NCBI GenBank assembly: GCA_018903255.1
Contig: JAHIQT010000204.1
Coordinates: 1-41,364, forward strand
Reading direction: 5' to 3'
Source of the DNA: Bacillota bacterium
GTDB lineage: Bacteria > Bacillota > Clostridia > Eubacteriales > Eubacteriaceae
DNA: 41,364 nt
Shown: one piece after another, positions 26,440 to 34,335 of the stretch
How positions within the stretch are numbered: position 1 is the first letter of the stretch
Layout: each line of letters begins with the position of its first letter
The notes under the pieces: generated by a model
The model's database searches: none
Told to the model about the DNA's origin: nothing
Seen by the model: only the letters and a program-made list of their open reading frames with translations
Position numbers and translations under genes: made by a program

Positions 26440-26919
26440 TCACACAGCGCCTGACCGCCGTTTCTCCCGGAGCGTCAGCAACCCCAGCACCACCAGGGTC
26501 ACCGGCCCAAGCAGATCGGGAATGATAATCAGGGCATTGCCGGGGTTGAAATTACCCAGCGCCAGCAGTTCCTGCAGGTGGATGAGCGCCGCGCCAAAAA
26601 AGAACACCACCGAAATGATGATAATCGGCGCCCAGAAGGCCCCCCGGAACTTGACCGCCAGAAACCCGCAGATGCCTATCCCCAGGGAGACATAACCGAG
26701 CTCTTTCTGAAAGCCGTTGGAGACCCAGCCAATCTGGGCGGCAATCTCCTCGCTCATCAGGACATGGCCCATAAAGCTGATCGTCATCGCAACCCCCAGA
26801 AAAAACAGCTGGTGCAGCAGCAGCGTTTCGGCCAGCAACGCTCCATTGTTGCGCCGGATCAACCAATGAATCAGACCGCTGACCAGCCCCGTTAGAAACA
26901 AACCCATAAAAATCATCAT
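26440..26919 (-). CDS. DUF6790-like four-helix membrane protein
   Basis: The start is placed at the first ATG of an ATG-ATG pair after GGGGAGGCAC; the longer frame begins at a TTG inside the ribosome site. The product is 159 residues with four predicted membrane helices: ~1-20 (MMIFMGLFLTGLVSGLIHWL), ~34-54 (LHQLFFLGVAMTISFMGHVL), ~74-110 and ~130-150. GWVSNGFQKELGYVSLGIG in the middle is characteristic of the DUF6790 family. Function is unknown. The gene is inserted between a FIVAR fragment and a ChW fragment of surface-protein genes, so its location results from rearrangement. Confidence 0.72.
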   Translation of the reverse strand: MMIFMGLFLTGLVSGLIHWLIRRNNGALLAETLLLHQLFFLGVAMTISFMGHVLMSEEIAAQIGWVSNGFQKELGYVSLGIGICGFLAVKFRGAFWAPIIIISVVFFFGAALIHLQELLALGNFNPGNALIIIPDLLGPVTLVVLGLLTLREKRRSGAV

Positions 26920-26985
26920 GTGCCTCCCCAAATTTATTTACGTTAATGTCATTTTACTTTTTACCCACCTGCTACACAAAACTAA

Positions 26986-27122
26986 CAGCCGCCCAGCTGG
27001 CGACGGTGTAATTCTCGGGAGCGGCTTTTTCAATCTGCGCAGGCAGCGCCGTATCGGCTGTCAGATTGGTCTTGTTTTTAACTACAGTAACCAACAGCGC
27101 GCCTAGCCGCTGCGAACAGCCG
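26986..27122 (-). pseudogene. FIVAR-module fragment of a ChW surface protein
   Basis: The minus strand reads LGALLVTVVKNKTNLTADTALPAQIEKAAPENYTVASWAA before losing similarity. The piece corresponds to the junction region of the broken gene at 20173-23471 but retains the base that is missing there. It has neither start nor continuation. Confidence 0.75.
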
Positions 27123-27132
27123 ACACTGAGGT

Positions 27133-27340
27133 AAATGTCTTTGATGAGCTGGATGTCCTCTCGAATTGTCTGCTAATTATGCACGAACGCGATCGCGGCG
27201 AAATCACCGATACCCCTGGTGGTGCCCGCGCTTTACCACGATTTCTTGAATTCAGCAAGATTTCAAAGCTCTATAAAAATCAATATACGGGAGTCTTAAG
27301 ACATGTTATAATCAAAAAAAAGACCCTTAATTTCTTTTAA
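27133..27340 (+). pseudogene. PAS-domain fragment related to the dCache-GGDEF-EAL gene
   Basis: The plus strand encodes LLIMHERDRGEITDTPGGARALPRFLEFSKIS and runs to a TAA. Residues 252-480 bases into the PAS region of the gene starting at 29872 (at about 31250-31335) read LASHERFSGEVSHTPGGASALTLFLKIS. At the DNA level, GATACCCCTGGTGGTGCC here aligns with CATACCCCTGGCGGTGCC there. It has no start and no output domain. Confidence 0.6.
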
Positions 27341-27425
27341 AAAAAAGCTACTAGAGACGCATCGTAGACTAATATAAAATTTAACGTGCTCCGTACGTTT
27401 TAAATCTGAGAGGGACCATCAAGCA

Positions 27426-28572
27426 ATGAAAACAACTTTGATTGTATTCAGGAGTTTAGGACTACGCATCACTATCCTAGTATTTGCCATTTTTTTTGAT
27501 GGATTCCCCGGTCTTTGCCAAAGAAGATGCCCCTAACATCATGATTATTCATTCCTATGACTTATGTTATCAGTGGACGTCTGGCCAGGATGAAGGGATC
27601 CGAACGGCAATTTTAGAAAGCTATCCCACCGCTAATATTTATACCGAGAATCTCGATTCTAAACGAATTTCCGAAGCCTATATTATGTCAACCCAAAAAG
27701 ATGTTTTTGTCGATAAGTATGCAAACATCGATTTCGACTTAATGCTGGCAACCGAACAAAATAGTTTGGAAAAGCTATTTGACAACGAATATAACATGAT
27801 TAATGCGATTGAACACGGCATCGAAAATGATGAGTTCTATCTGGTCTTTCAACCCATTATGACCTTAGATGGTTCGCAAATTCACAGCTTTGAAGCCTTA
27901 TTAAGGTGGAATAGCAGCTGCTATGGCGCAGTTTCTCCGAGTGAGTTTATTCCGATCGCTGAAACCGGTGGACAAATATTAGAGTTAGGCGACAAAGTTA
28001 TCGACATGGCCATTGATTTTATCAAAATGCTTCAAAAGAATCAACAAAAAGTCTCTACCGTATCGATCAATATTTCCGTCGTGCAGTTTTATGAAGCCGA
28101 TTTTGTCAGTAACTTACTGGCCAAACTTAAACATCACCAGATAAACAATGCCATGATTCAACTAGAAATCATTGAATCATTGATGATTCATTCCTATGAA
28201 ATGATTAGAAGCAAATTAGAAGAATTAAAAGCAAACAACATCACCGTTGCCTTGGATGACTTTGGCACCGGTTATTCATCCTTGTCGCATATTAGTAACT
28301 TGCCGATCGATATTGTTAAAATCGACAAACAGTTCATTGATGATATTCTCGAAGACAAAGAAGGCAAGCTAATTATCGATACGATATGTACCTTAACCAA
28401 AAGTCTGTCCTTAAAAACCATCGCCGAAGGTGTCGAAACCGTGGCGCAGCTTGACTATATTAAGAAATGTGGTTGCGACTTTATCCAAGGCTATTATTAT
28501 AGCAAGCCGCTGATGGCAAATGACGCCCTCATTTTTATTAAAAACCATCAGCAACCTCAAAAAATGCTATAG
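27426..28572 (+). CDS. EAL-domain c-di-GMP phosphodiesterase with truncated ABC-binding-like N-terminus; frameshift in signal peptide
   Basis: An ATG at 27426 begins a signal peptide (KTTLIVFRSLGLRITILVFAIF) that goes out of frame at a run of eight T (27490-27497). With seven T it would continue LMDSPVFAKEDAPNIMIIHSY. The remaining frame (from 27484) holds ~85 residues of ABC_sub_bind-like sensor (IMIIHSYDLCYQWTSGQDEGI, IDFDLMLATEQNSLEKL). These pass directly into NEYNMINAIEHGIENDEFYLVFQP of an EAL domain, so the rest of the sensor, its membrane helix and any GGDEF are missing. EAL motifs are intact (FEALLRW, LEIIES, LDDFGTGYSSL, KIDKQF, EGVET, QGYYY). An internal ATG at 27499 could yield a cytoplasmic protein. 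Confidence 0.78.
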
Positions 28573-28719
28573 AGGTTGATTAAATATTTAATGTAGGGGC
28601 AATTGTTAGTTCAATCTTGTCAATTCTTTAATTCAACTTCTATAACAACTGATGCGGCGCTTACCCTTTAAGCTTTTCTTTATTCGGCTAAGGTGTCCAG
28701 GCAATTACTCTTTCACAAG

Positions 28720-28793
28720 CCTTAAGTCAGAAACTTACCTTTTTGGCTATCTTCCTTGACATCTAACAAACCTTTATCCCAATTATTAGCCAT
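28720..28793 (-). pseudogene. Possible cheW start remnant
   Basis: On the minus strand, after AAGGGAAAATCAAAG, a short frame MANNWDKGLLDVKEDSQKGK ends FLT-stop. It resembles the first residues of CheW proteins ('...EDTQKGKFLTF'). Nothing downstream continues the family. The rest of the 28573-28930 interval shows only the terminator of the toxin-antitoxin operon. Confidence 0.35.
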
Positions 28794-28819
28794 CTTTGAT
28801 TTTCCCTTATGAATTTTAA

Positions 28820-28858
28820 AACCACCCAGGCTTTACTTTCTAGCAAAACCTGGGTGGA
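28820..28858 (-). terminator. Terminator of the higBA operon
   Basis: CCACCCAGG pairs with CCTGGGTGG. On the minus strand TTTTAAAA follows. It lies ~75 bp past the antitoxin stop. Confidence 0.65.
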
Positions 28859-28930
28859 TGTACTTAACCTTAGCCTGCAGTGATCCTTTGCCACCTAAAA
28901 CAAGCACCGGATCCAACAGTCATGACGCAA

Positions 28931-29227
28931 TTATTTATTAAGCTGGTGCTGGTTAGGTATAAATTCAATTTTTAAATTCATTCCCATGCCGTGGGCCAAT
29001 CGTTGTAGTGTTTTTAAAGAAGGATTGGCATTGCCGTTTTCCAATTTGCTGATATCGGCTTGAGCAATCCCTGTTTTTTCAGAAAGTTGTTTTTGGGTCA
29101 GACCGAGCTTTTTTCGGGCGTCAATCATGGCCTGGATAATGGCAAATTCCGGCTCCAAAGCATCATACTCAGCTTTAAATTCAGGATCGCCCATTTTCTC
29201 GGCTAAATAATCATTAAATCGACTCAT
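28931..29227 (-). CDS. higA: HigA-type XRE antitoxin
   Basis: 98 residues. A helical N-terminal region (DPEFKAEYDALEPEFAIIQAMIDARKKLG) is followed by an XRE helix-turn-helix, LTQKQLSEKTGIAQADISKLENG, at ~43-65 and NPSLKTLQRLAHGMGMNLKIEF. It is second in a toxin-first operon and its start overlaps the toxin end by 14 bases, so translation is coupled. It is expected to neutralise the toxin and repress the operon with it by binding the repeats near 29605-29642. It looks intact. Confidence 0.85.
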   Translation of the reverse strand: MSRFNDYLAEKMGDPEFKAEYDALEPEFAIIQAMIDARKKLGLTQKQLSEKTGIAQADISKLENGNANPSLKTLQRLAHGMGMNLKIEFIPNQHQLNK

Positions 29228-29585
29228 TTTTTTTCACCTCCCTTGTTAAATAATCGGCTCGGTATTTATTTGCTTTTTCAATTTCACGTATCGGTGTTCT
29301 ATTCGTTTTTTTGATAAATCCATTCGTTAGAATAATTTGTTGGTCGATAAAAAAGAAATATAAGACTCTTGAGATATCTGAACCAACCTTGGCACGCAAC
29401 TCGAAAATTCCACCCTCAAGTGATTTTGAATATGGCTCTCTAAGTGATGGGCCATTAGTCTGTAAAACAGCGATAGTCCGAGTCATCTTAGCCAGCATCT
29501 TTTTATCAAGACTATTTAGAAATTCTTTAGCCGGTTCGGAACCGTCTTCTTTTTCATAAAACAGCACATCAAATTTTTCTTGCAT
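29214..29585 (-). CDS. higB: HigB/RelE-type toxin (Gp49-like)
   Basis: The start at 29585 is chosen because AAAGGGTGA lies just upstream of this ATG; the longer frame starts at a TTG before it. The product is 123 residues. FDVLFYEKEDGSEPAKEFLNSLDKKMLAKMTRTIAVLQ, then the segment from LREPYSKSLEGG to IFELRAKV, then ISRVLYFFFIDQQIILTNGFIKKTNRTP, follow the phage Gp49-like/HigB layout. The conserved K-S-L/ELR and the FxKK-x-x-x-TP end are intact. Such toxins cleave mRNA on the ribosome. It lies upstream of the antitoxin, the usual higBA order. Confidence 0.85.
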   Translation of the reverse strand: MQEKFDVLFYEKEDGSEPAKEFLNSLDKKMLAKMTRTIAVLQTNGPSLREPYSKSLEGGIFELRAKVGSDISRVLYFFFIDQQIILTNGFIKKTNRTPIREIEKANKYRADYLTREVKKNESI

Positions 29586-29604
29586 TGATTCACCCTTTTG
29601 CAAT

Positions 29605-29654
29605 TATAAGATATATCCTATATTCACTATATAAGATATATCTGTTTTTGTCAA
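29605..29654 (-). promoter_or_regulatory. higBA promoter with paired operator repeats
   Basis: On the minus strand TTGACA (29649-29654), 17 bases, TATAGT (29626-29631). Two 13-base direct repeats TATAAGATATATC (plus strand) at 29605-29617 and 29630-29642 are spaced by 25 bp. Each contains the palindrome GATATATC. One lies in the -35/-10 spacer, the other just downstream of -10, as expected for autoregulation by the antitoxin complex. Confidence 0.8.
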
Positions 29655-29697
29655 GCAAGAACTCAATTTCTTATCATGTTTTCTGTAAGGATACCGA

Positions 29698-29744
29698 AAC
29701 AAAAAGCAGCGTCTCAAACAGTCGCTGCTTTTTGTTGTTTACGC
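29698..29744. terminator. Bidirectional terminator-like hairpin
   Basis: AACAAAAAGCAGCG pairs with CGCTGCTTTTTGTT around an ~11-base loop, giving T runs in both directions. It insulates the divergent higBA promoter from the gene starting at 29872. The following ~130 bases hold a short repeat shared with 26180-26215. Confidence 0.7.
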
Positions 29745-29871
29745 ATCATTAAACCGCCTCAGTCTGATCAAATTTCTTCCCCAGATGCGATTTCTTTACA
29801 GATTGGGGTATCAATACAACAGACGAATGCTTTGATCGTTTGTTCCGACAATTCAGCAAAAGGGGTGTCTT

Positions 29872-30099
29872 ATGAAATGGTTTAAAAAAAGTCTGATCCG
29901 GCGCATCGTCCTCGTCCTGAGTGCCTTTGTGATTGGTTCAACTTTGCTTTATGGATTATTTTCGGTTCAAATGCTTTATACTTTCTTTGCGGCAAACAGC
30001 GAGTCCGCCCTGTTAAAGGATGCCCGTTTGATTGCGACCGAAATTGACAGCACCTTTGAGAAAAATAGTGTCATCGTTGAACAGATGAAAACCAACTAG
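29872..30099 (+). CDS. N-terminal part of a dCache-HAMP-PAS-GGDEF-EAL protein, ended by an in-frame TAG
   Basis: The ATG follows AAAAGGGGTGTCTT. 75 residues: TM1 (RRIVLVLSAFVIGSTLLYGLF) and the start of a periplasmic helix (FFAANSESALLKDARLIATEIDSTFEK). TAG at 30097-30099 interrupts the frame, which continues open as DFLQVLAEIKSQSE into the gene at 30112. A single amber codon therefore splits one ~954-codon gene. On its own this part is not functional. Confidence 0.8.
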   Translation: MKWFKKSLIRRIVLVLSAFVIGSTLLYGLFSVQMLYTFFAANSESALLKDARLIATEIDSTFEKNSVIVEQMKTN

Positions 30100-30111
30100 G
30101 ACTTCCTTCAG

Positions 30112-32736
30112 GTGCTCGCCGAAATAAAATCACAATCTGAAAAACGCACCCATCCGCTCTTTTTTCGAGTCACCCAATCACTGCAGGCAATTAAAGCTTC
30201 TGATGCGAATCTCAACCTCGCCTTCGTTGCCATCGCCGCGGCCAATGACCTGATCACCTCCGATGCCGCCTTTGATTCGGCACCGGGTTATCAGATGAGC
30301 GAACGCGACTGGTTCAAAGAAACCATTGCCGCCGGCCAGACGACCATCACCAAACCCTATATCGATCTTGTCACCCAGGAACTTGTCGTCTCGATTACCA
30401 CCCCAATTAGCACCGACAAGCAAACCCTCGGCGCCTTGGGTATTGATGTAAGAGTGTCCGATATTTACCAACTGATGAATTCCCATCAGATCGGAACCAA
30501 CGGCCAAACCCTGCTGATCAATAAGGACGGTGGTATTTTTTATCGTCCCGAACAGGCGCCCGATGCAAAAATTACGGCCGCCAATCTCGATAGTAGTCTG
30601 AACGACTTTGGTAGTGCCATCTTTTCCGGCAACAGCGGGGTGGTCAACGTCGCTAATAGGGGCACCCCCTTTTATCTGGCCTATGTCCCCACTAAAACAA
30701 GCAACTGGATTGTCGCCACGGTCATCCCCAGATCCGAGGTGCTGGCGCCGCTCTACCAGTTTATCGGAATTAACGGGCTGCTCTTTTTATTGCTGGTGGT
30801 GATCATTGGGCTGTTTATTCGCAGCCTGACCAGTCTGATCAGTAAACCGCTGGCCACGATCGCTGCCGCGATTGACTCCTTCAGTCACGATGATACGCCG
30901 ATCAATCTGCCCGCCGGATTCTATGCCCGCGCCGATGAGATTGGTGTCCTCGCCAATTGTCTCCATCAGACAAGCCGCCGGATTCTTGAGAATATTGCCG
31001 CCATTGAACACCATAACACCACCCTCAATCAGGAAATAAAGAACCGCAAGGCAATTCAGATACGGCTTGAAATGAGCCTCGCGCTCTTGGCCGGCGCCGA
31101 AGAAGGGGTCTTTATCCTTGATCAGAACTTTAGCTGTATTTACCATAATGCCGCCTGTCCGCAGATTGTCGGCCTTGCCGATGCCGACGTCGTCAATATC
31201 AACCTGCGCGAAAGCCATCTGCTGGTCGACGAAAACGTCATTGCCCAACTGGCTAGCCACGAGCGCTTTAGCGGCGAAGTTAGCCATACCCCTGGCGGTG
31301 CCAGCGCCTTGACACTATTTCTTAAAATCAGTCAGGTGATGACCGCTGAAGGCTGCTATTACATCGGCAGTGTCAGCGATTTAACGCTTAAAAAGCAAAT
31401 TGAAAAGAAGCTCAATGATTTAAAATATGTGGATCCCTTAACCGGCCTCCATAACCGTCTTTTTCTTGATCAAGAGGCCACCGCTTTAATCTCCGCTGAT
31501 AAAAGCCAGACCGCCAGTCATGCCCTGATTCTCATTAACATTGCTGATTTTCGCATTATCAACGAGGCCCACGGCTTCGATTTTGGCAATGCGATCATCA
31601 TCGCCCTGGCCGAACGGCTTTCCAAAAGCGTCTCCGATCAGGATTTTTTGGCGCGCCTGAGCAACGATGAATTCGGGATCTTTAAAACCCAGCTCCAGTC
31701 GCCGGAACAACTCTATCTCGAGACGCTGGCCTTGTCAAAGAATCTGAGTGTTGATTTATTCATTAATAATCAAAACTTTACCATTGAAACCAATATCGGC
31801 ATCAGCCTCTACCCCAGCGATGCCAGTAATTACCTGCAACTTTTTAAAACCGCCACCACAGCGCTTAACAATGTCATTGAGGATCAATTCAGTAGCTTAG
31901 CCTTTTATAACCAGCATATCAACAACCTGTCACTCCATAAATATGAAATCCAGCAGCAGCTGCGCAATGCCCTCGTCAACAATGAATTCCGGCTTTATTA
32001 TCAGCCGCAGTTCGATATCCGCGACCATCGCATCGTCGGCATTGAAGCACTAATTCGCTGGTTCAGTCCGCGCGGGATGATCCCACCCGACCACTTTATT
32101 GCCATTGCCGAAGAATCCAATCTGATTCTGCCAATTGGTGAATGGGTGCTGTTAAGCGCCGGCCATTTTGGCAAACGGCTCTACGATTTGGGTCATCCCA
32201 TTCCGATCGCCATCAACCTGACCAAGCTACAGTTTAAACTGCCTTATATCAACGACATTATCACCGCAATGCTCGCGCAAACCGGCCTGCCGGCTGAGCT
32301 GCTAGAGCTGGAAATCACTGAACGGACGCTGATGGATAATGAAAAAGAATGCGAAGAAGTCTTGTCCACCTTCAATAAAGCCAAGATCCCGGTTGCCATT
32401 GATGATTTTGGAACTGGTTATTCGTCGCTTTCCTACCTCAAGAAATTTACCGTTGATAAAATAAAGATTGACCGCGCCTTCATCAAAGATATTCCCGACC
32501 ATGACGACGGCGCAATTGCCAAGGTGATCATCGAACTGGCCGAAAACTTCAATCTGCAGGTCATTGCCGAAGGTGTCGAAACCACCGAACAGATCGCGTT
32601 TCTCAAAAAAAACCAGTGTCACCTGGCACAGGGTTATTACTACGCCAAACCGCTGAGCGAGGAAGAACTGCTGGTCTTTTTAAAAACCGCTAAAATCGGA
32701 ACGGCGGCGACCAGCCCCTTGCCCAAAATAGAATAG
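30112..32736 (+). CDS. dCache-HAMP-PAS-GGDEF-EAL, main part (downstream of the TAG)
   Basis: 874 residues in frame with the start at 29872. A double-Cache-like extracellular region (GYQMSERDWFKETIAAGQTTITKPYIDLVTQELVVSITTPI, LGALGIDV) is followed by TM2 (LLFLLLVVIIGLFI) at ~220-235, HAMP, PAS (~315-430), GGDEF (~435-600) and EAL (~615-865). The GGDEF signature is degenerate (RLSNDEF), so the cyclase is probably inactive. EAL is intact: IEALIRW, LEITERT, IDDFGTGYSSL, KIDRAF, EGVETTEQ, QGYYYAKP. It is thus likely a phosphodiesterase whose membrane sensor is disconnected by the stop unless amber is read through. A strong terminator follows at 32831-32867. Confidence 0.88.
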   Translation: MLAEIKSQSEKRTHPLFFRVTQSLQAIKASDANLNLAFVAIAAANDLITSDAAFDSAPGYQMSERDWFKETIAAGQTTITKPYIDLVTQELVVSITTPISTDKQTLGALGIDVRVSDIYQLMNSHQIGTNGQTLLINKDGGIFYRPEQAPDAKITAANLDSSLNDFGSAIFSGNSGVVNVANRGTPFYLAYVPTKTSNWIVATVIPRSEVLAPLYQFIGINGLLFLLLVVIIGLFIRSLTSLISKPLATIAAAIDSFSHDDTPINLPAGFYARADEIGVLANCLHQTSRRILENIAAIEHHNTTLNQEIKNRKAIQIRLEMSLALLAGAEEGVFILDQNFSCIYHNAACPQIVGLADADVVNINLRESHLLVDENVIAQLASHERFSGEVSHTPGGASALTLFLKISQVMTAEGCYYIGSVSDLTLKKQIEKKLNDLKYVDPLTGLHNRLFLDQEATALISADKSQTASHALILINIADFRIINEAHGFDFGNAIIIALAERLSKSVSDQDFLARLSNDEFGIFKTQLQSPEQLYLETLALSKNLSVDLFINNQNFTIETNIGISLYPSDASNYLQLFKTATTALNNVIEDQFSSLAFYNQHINNLSLHKYEIQQQLRNALVNNEFRLYYQPQFDIRDHRIVGIEALIRWFSPRGMIPPDHFIAIAEESNLILPIGEWVLLSAGHFGKRLYDLGHPIPIAINLTKLQFKLPYINDIITAMLAQTGLPAELLELEITERTLMDNEKECEEVLSTFNKAKIPVAIDDFGTGYSSLSYLKKFTVDKIKIDRAFIKDIPDHDDGAIAKVIIELAENFNLQVIAEGVETTEQIAFLKKNQCHLAQGYYYAKPLSEEELLVFLKTAKIGTAATSPLPKIE

Positions 32737-32797
32737 TTAAAGGTCACCCCCCTGATAGAACAGCGCGACAGTCTGCCGATTAAAAACCGACCCCGAT

Positions 32798-33095
32798 TTA
32801 CATATAATAGCGGGGCACTGCGGTAATTTGATGGGCTGGCAGACAAACCAGCCCATTGTTTTTTTTACAGTGGTTGAGCAATTCATGCTCAATTTTTGGG
32901 GCTTGCATTGGCTGATAAAAATAATAGCCCTGAATTTATTCGCAACCGTGCTGTTTTAGAAAATGCAGCTGCCGTTCATTCTCGACCCCTTCAGCAATGG
33001 TGCTGCAGCCGAGTTTAATCCCTAAGACAATGGTCGAAACAATAATCGCTTCGTCCTTGGCATTGTTGCCAATCCCATCAGTTCCGCACCAGTCA
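32798..33095 (-). pseudogene. EAL-domain C-terminal remnant with in-frame TAA
   Basis: The minus strand encodes DGIGNNAKDEAIIVSTIVLG, then IKLGCSTIAEGVENERQLHF, then LKQHGCE, a TAA at 32936-32938, then IQGYYFYQPM to a stop at 32798. These are the last two motifs of an EAL domain. The 5' side is fused out of frame to the start of a small membrane-type frame at 33144 (MNWFAAIYFSCFSYYFM, after GAAAGGATGTCGAT), which ends within this remnant. It is a clear deletion scar. Confidence 0.75.
32831..32867 (+). terminator. Terminator of the dCache-GGDEF-EAL gene
   Basis: ATGGGCTGG pairs with CCAGCCCAT around an ~8-base loop, followed by TGTTTTTTTT on the plus strand, ~95 bp past the stop. Confidence 0.85.
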
Positions 33096-33286
33096 TAAAA
33101 TAATAACTGAAACAGCTAAAATAGATTGCGGCAAACCAATTCATATCGACATCCTTTCAATCCCCGACTAGCAGAAAAAGTTTAGTCCCGGTGTTGATGT
33201 TAACTGAAATATACCCGAACCGCCACCTAGTAAACAGTTTTTTACTTAATCGGTTGCCCAGATTCCACAAAATCAAGATTTCCCCA

Positions 33287-33315
33287 TTTACACCATCCCC
33301 CGAAACGGTTATACT
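33287..33315 (+). promoter_or_regulatory. Promoter with structured leader before the gene at 33424
   Basis: TTTACA, 17 bases, TATACT. The ~100-base leader after it can form GTAAC/GTTAC and GGCAT...TTCC-AAA-GGAA...ATGCC stem-loops before the AAGGAGG ribosome site. No known riboswitch class is recognised. Confidence 0.55.
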
Positions 33316-33423
33316 ACACTAAGTAACACTTTCTTGTTACCGCCAGGCCAATTGGCATTGTTCCAAAGGAATATGCCCTTTAGCGCTCCTAAAACTTTAT
33401 TGTATCCTGAAGGAGGATTTCTG

Positions 33424-34208
33424 ATGTCTCTTATCACAAACATGATCCAAACATATAACCACATTTATCAAGTCGAAAAAGATTACCCGCTGGAATTCAT
33501 TATCACCACCGATCTCTATGCCGAGCGGCTAAAACTGGCCAACAGCAAATGCGATCAGGCGATTGTTAAAGCCTCTAAACAAGACCTGGATGACCGTCTC
33601 AAGCTGCTGGTGATGCCGGATGACCAGGACCGCCATTTCTACCTGCTACTCCATGAAGATCTTTTTGATCAGAGCCAGCAATATGGTCAGGCGATTGCCT
33701 ATGAATACACCCGGCTGATTGACTTTGCCGAGATTCAGGAAAAATACGGGGTTGCCAATTTACGGGCCGCCCATTTCCCCGATTCGGCCTGTTTTTTATT
33801 CTTGGCTGAAGTACGCGCCTGTTTCGCAGCTTTTACCTCTATTACAACCTGACCAGCGCTGAAAACAAGGCGGTTCTGACTTCTTATCTGTGTGGCACCG
33901 TCCCGGATTATGAAAACCTGCTGTCCTTTGATCTGACCACTCATATGCAGGCGCTGGCCGAATTTTATGGCCAGGCGCTGGCAATCGGTGCCTATGTCAA
34001 TTTTGATGTCAGTCTACCCGACTATTTAAAACGTCATCATGTCCATGAACTACTGACGGCTGTCCATGACAATATTGGCAATATCAACATTTTTGAAAAT
34101 TACGAGACGATTAATCAGGCTTATCAGGATTTTATCCTGTATAAGTCCAAAGAAACCGAGCCCCATATTCACAGCCATAACTGTAACCATATCCACCACG
34201 ATTTTTAA
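33424..34208 (+). pseudogene. Zincin-like protein of unknown function, frameshifted
   Basis: The ATG follows GAAGGAGGATTTCTG. The first frame (to 33852) reads MSLITNMIQTYNHIYQVEKD, then FYLLLHEDLFDQSQQYG, then AIAYEYTRLIDFAEIQEKYG, then ACFLFLAEVRA, and then leaves family sense. Another frame continues LFRSFYLYYNLTSAENKAVLTSY and reaches 34208, ending HIHSHNCNHIHHDF. One missing base at about 33812-33822 would join them into ~261 residues. 'AYEYTRLIDF' sits where related clostridial proteins have an AHELTH-type metallopeptidase motif; here the histidines are lost. The His-rich tail may bind metal. Function is unknown. Confidence 0.6.
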
Positions 34209-34335
34209 ATCTTTGGATGTTGCTGGTGGCGGCCGACAGCCGCGCTTCGGGCACTTTGGAATCTGCGAAAAGGGTTGAATTTATCCCGCCAACACAGTAC
34301 AATTAACGTATACTTCTTAGGTATTGCTAAACTAC

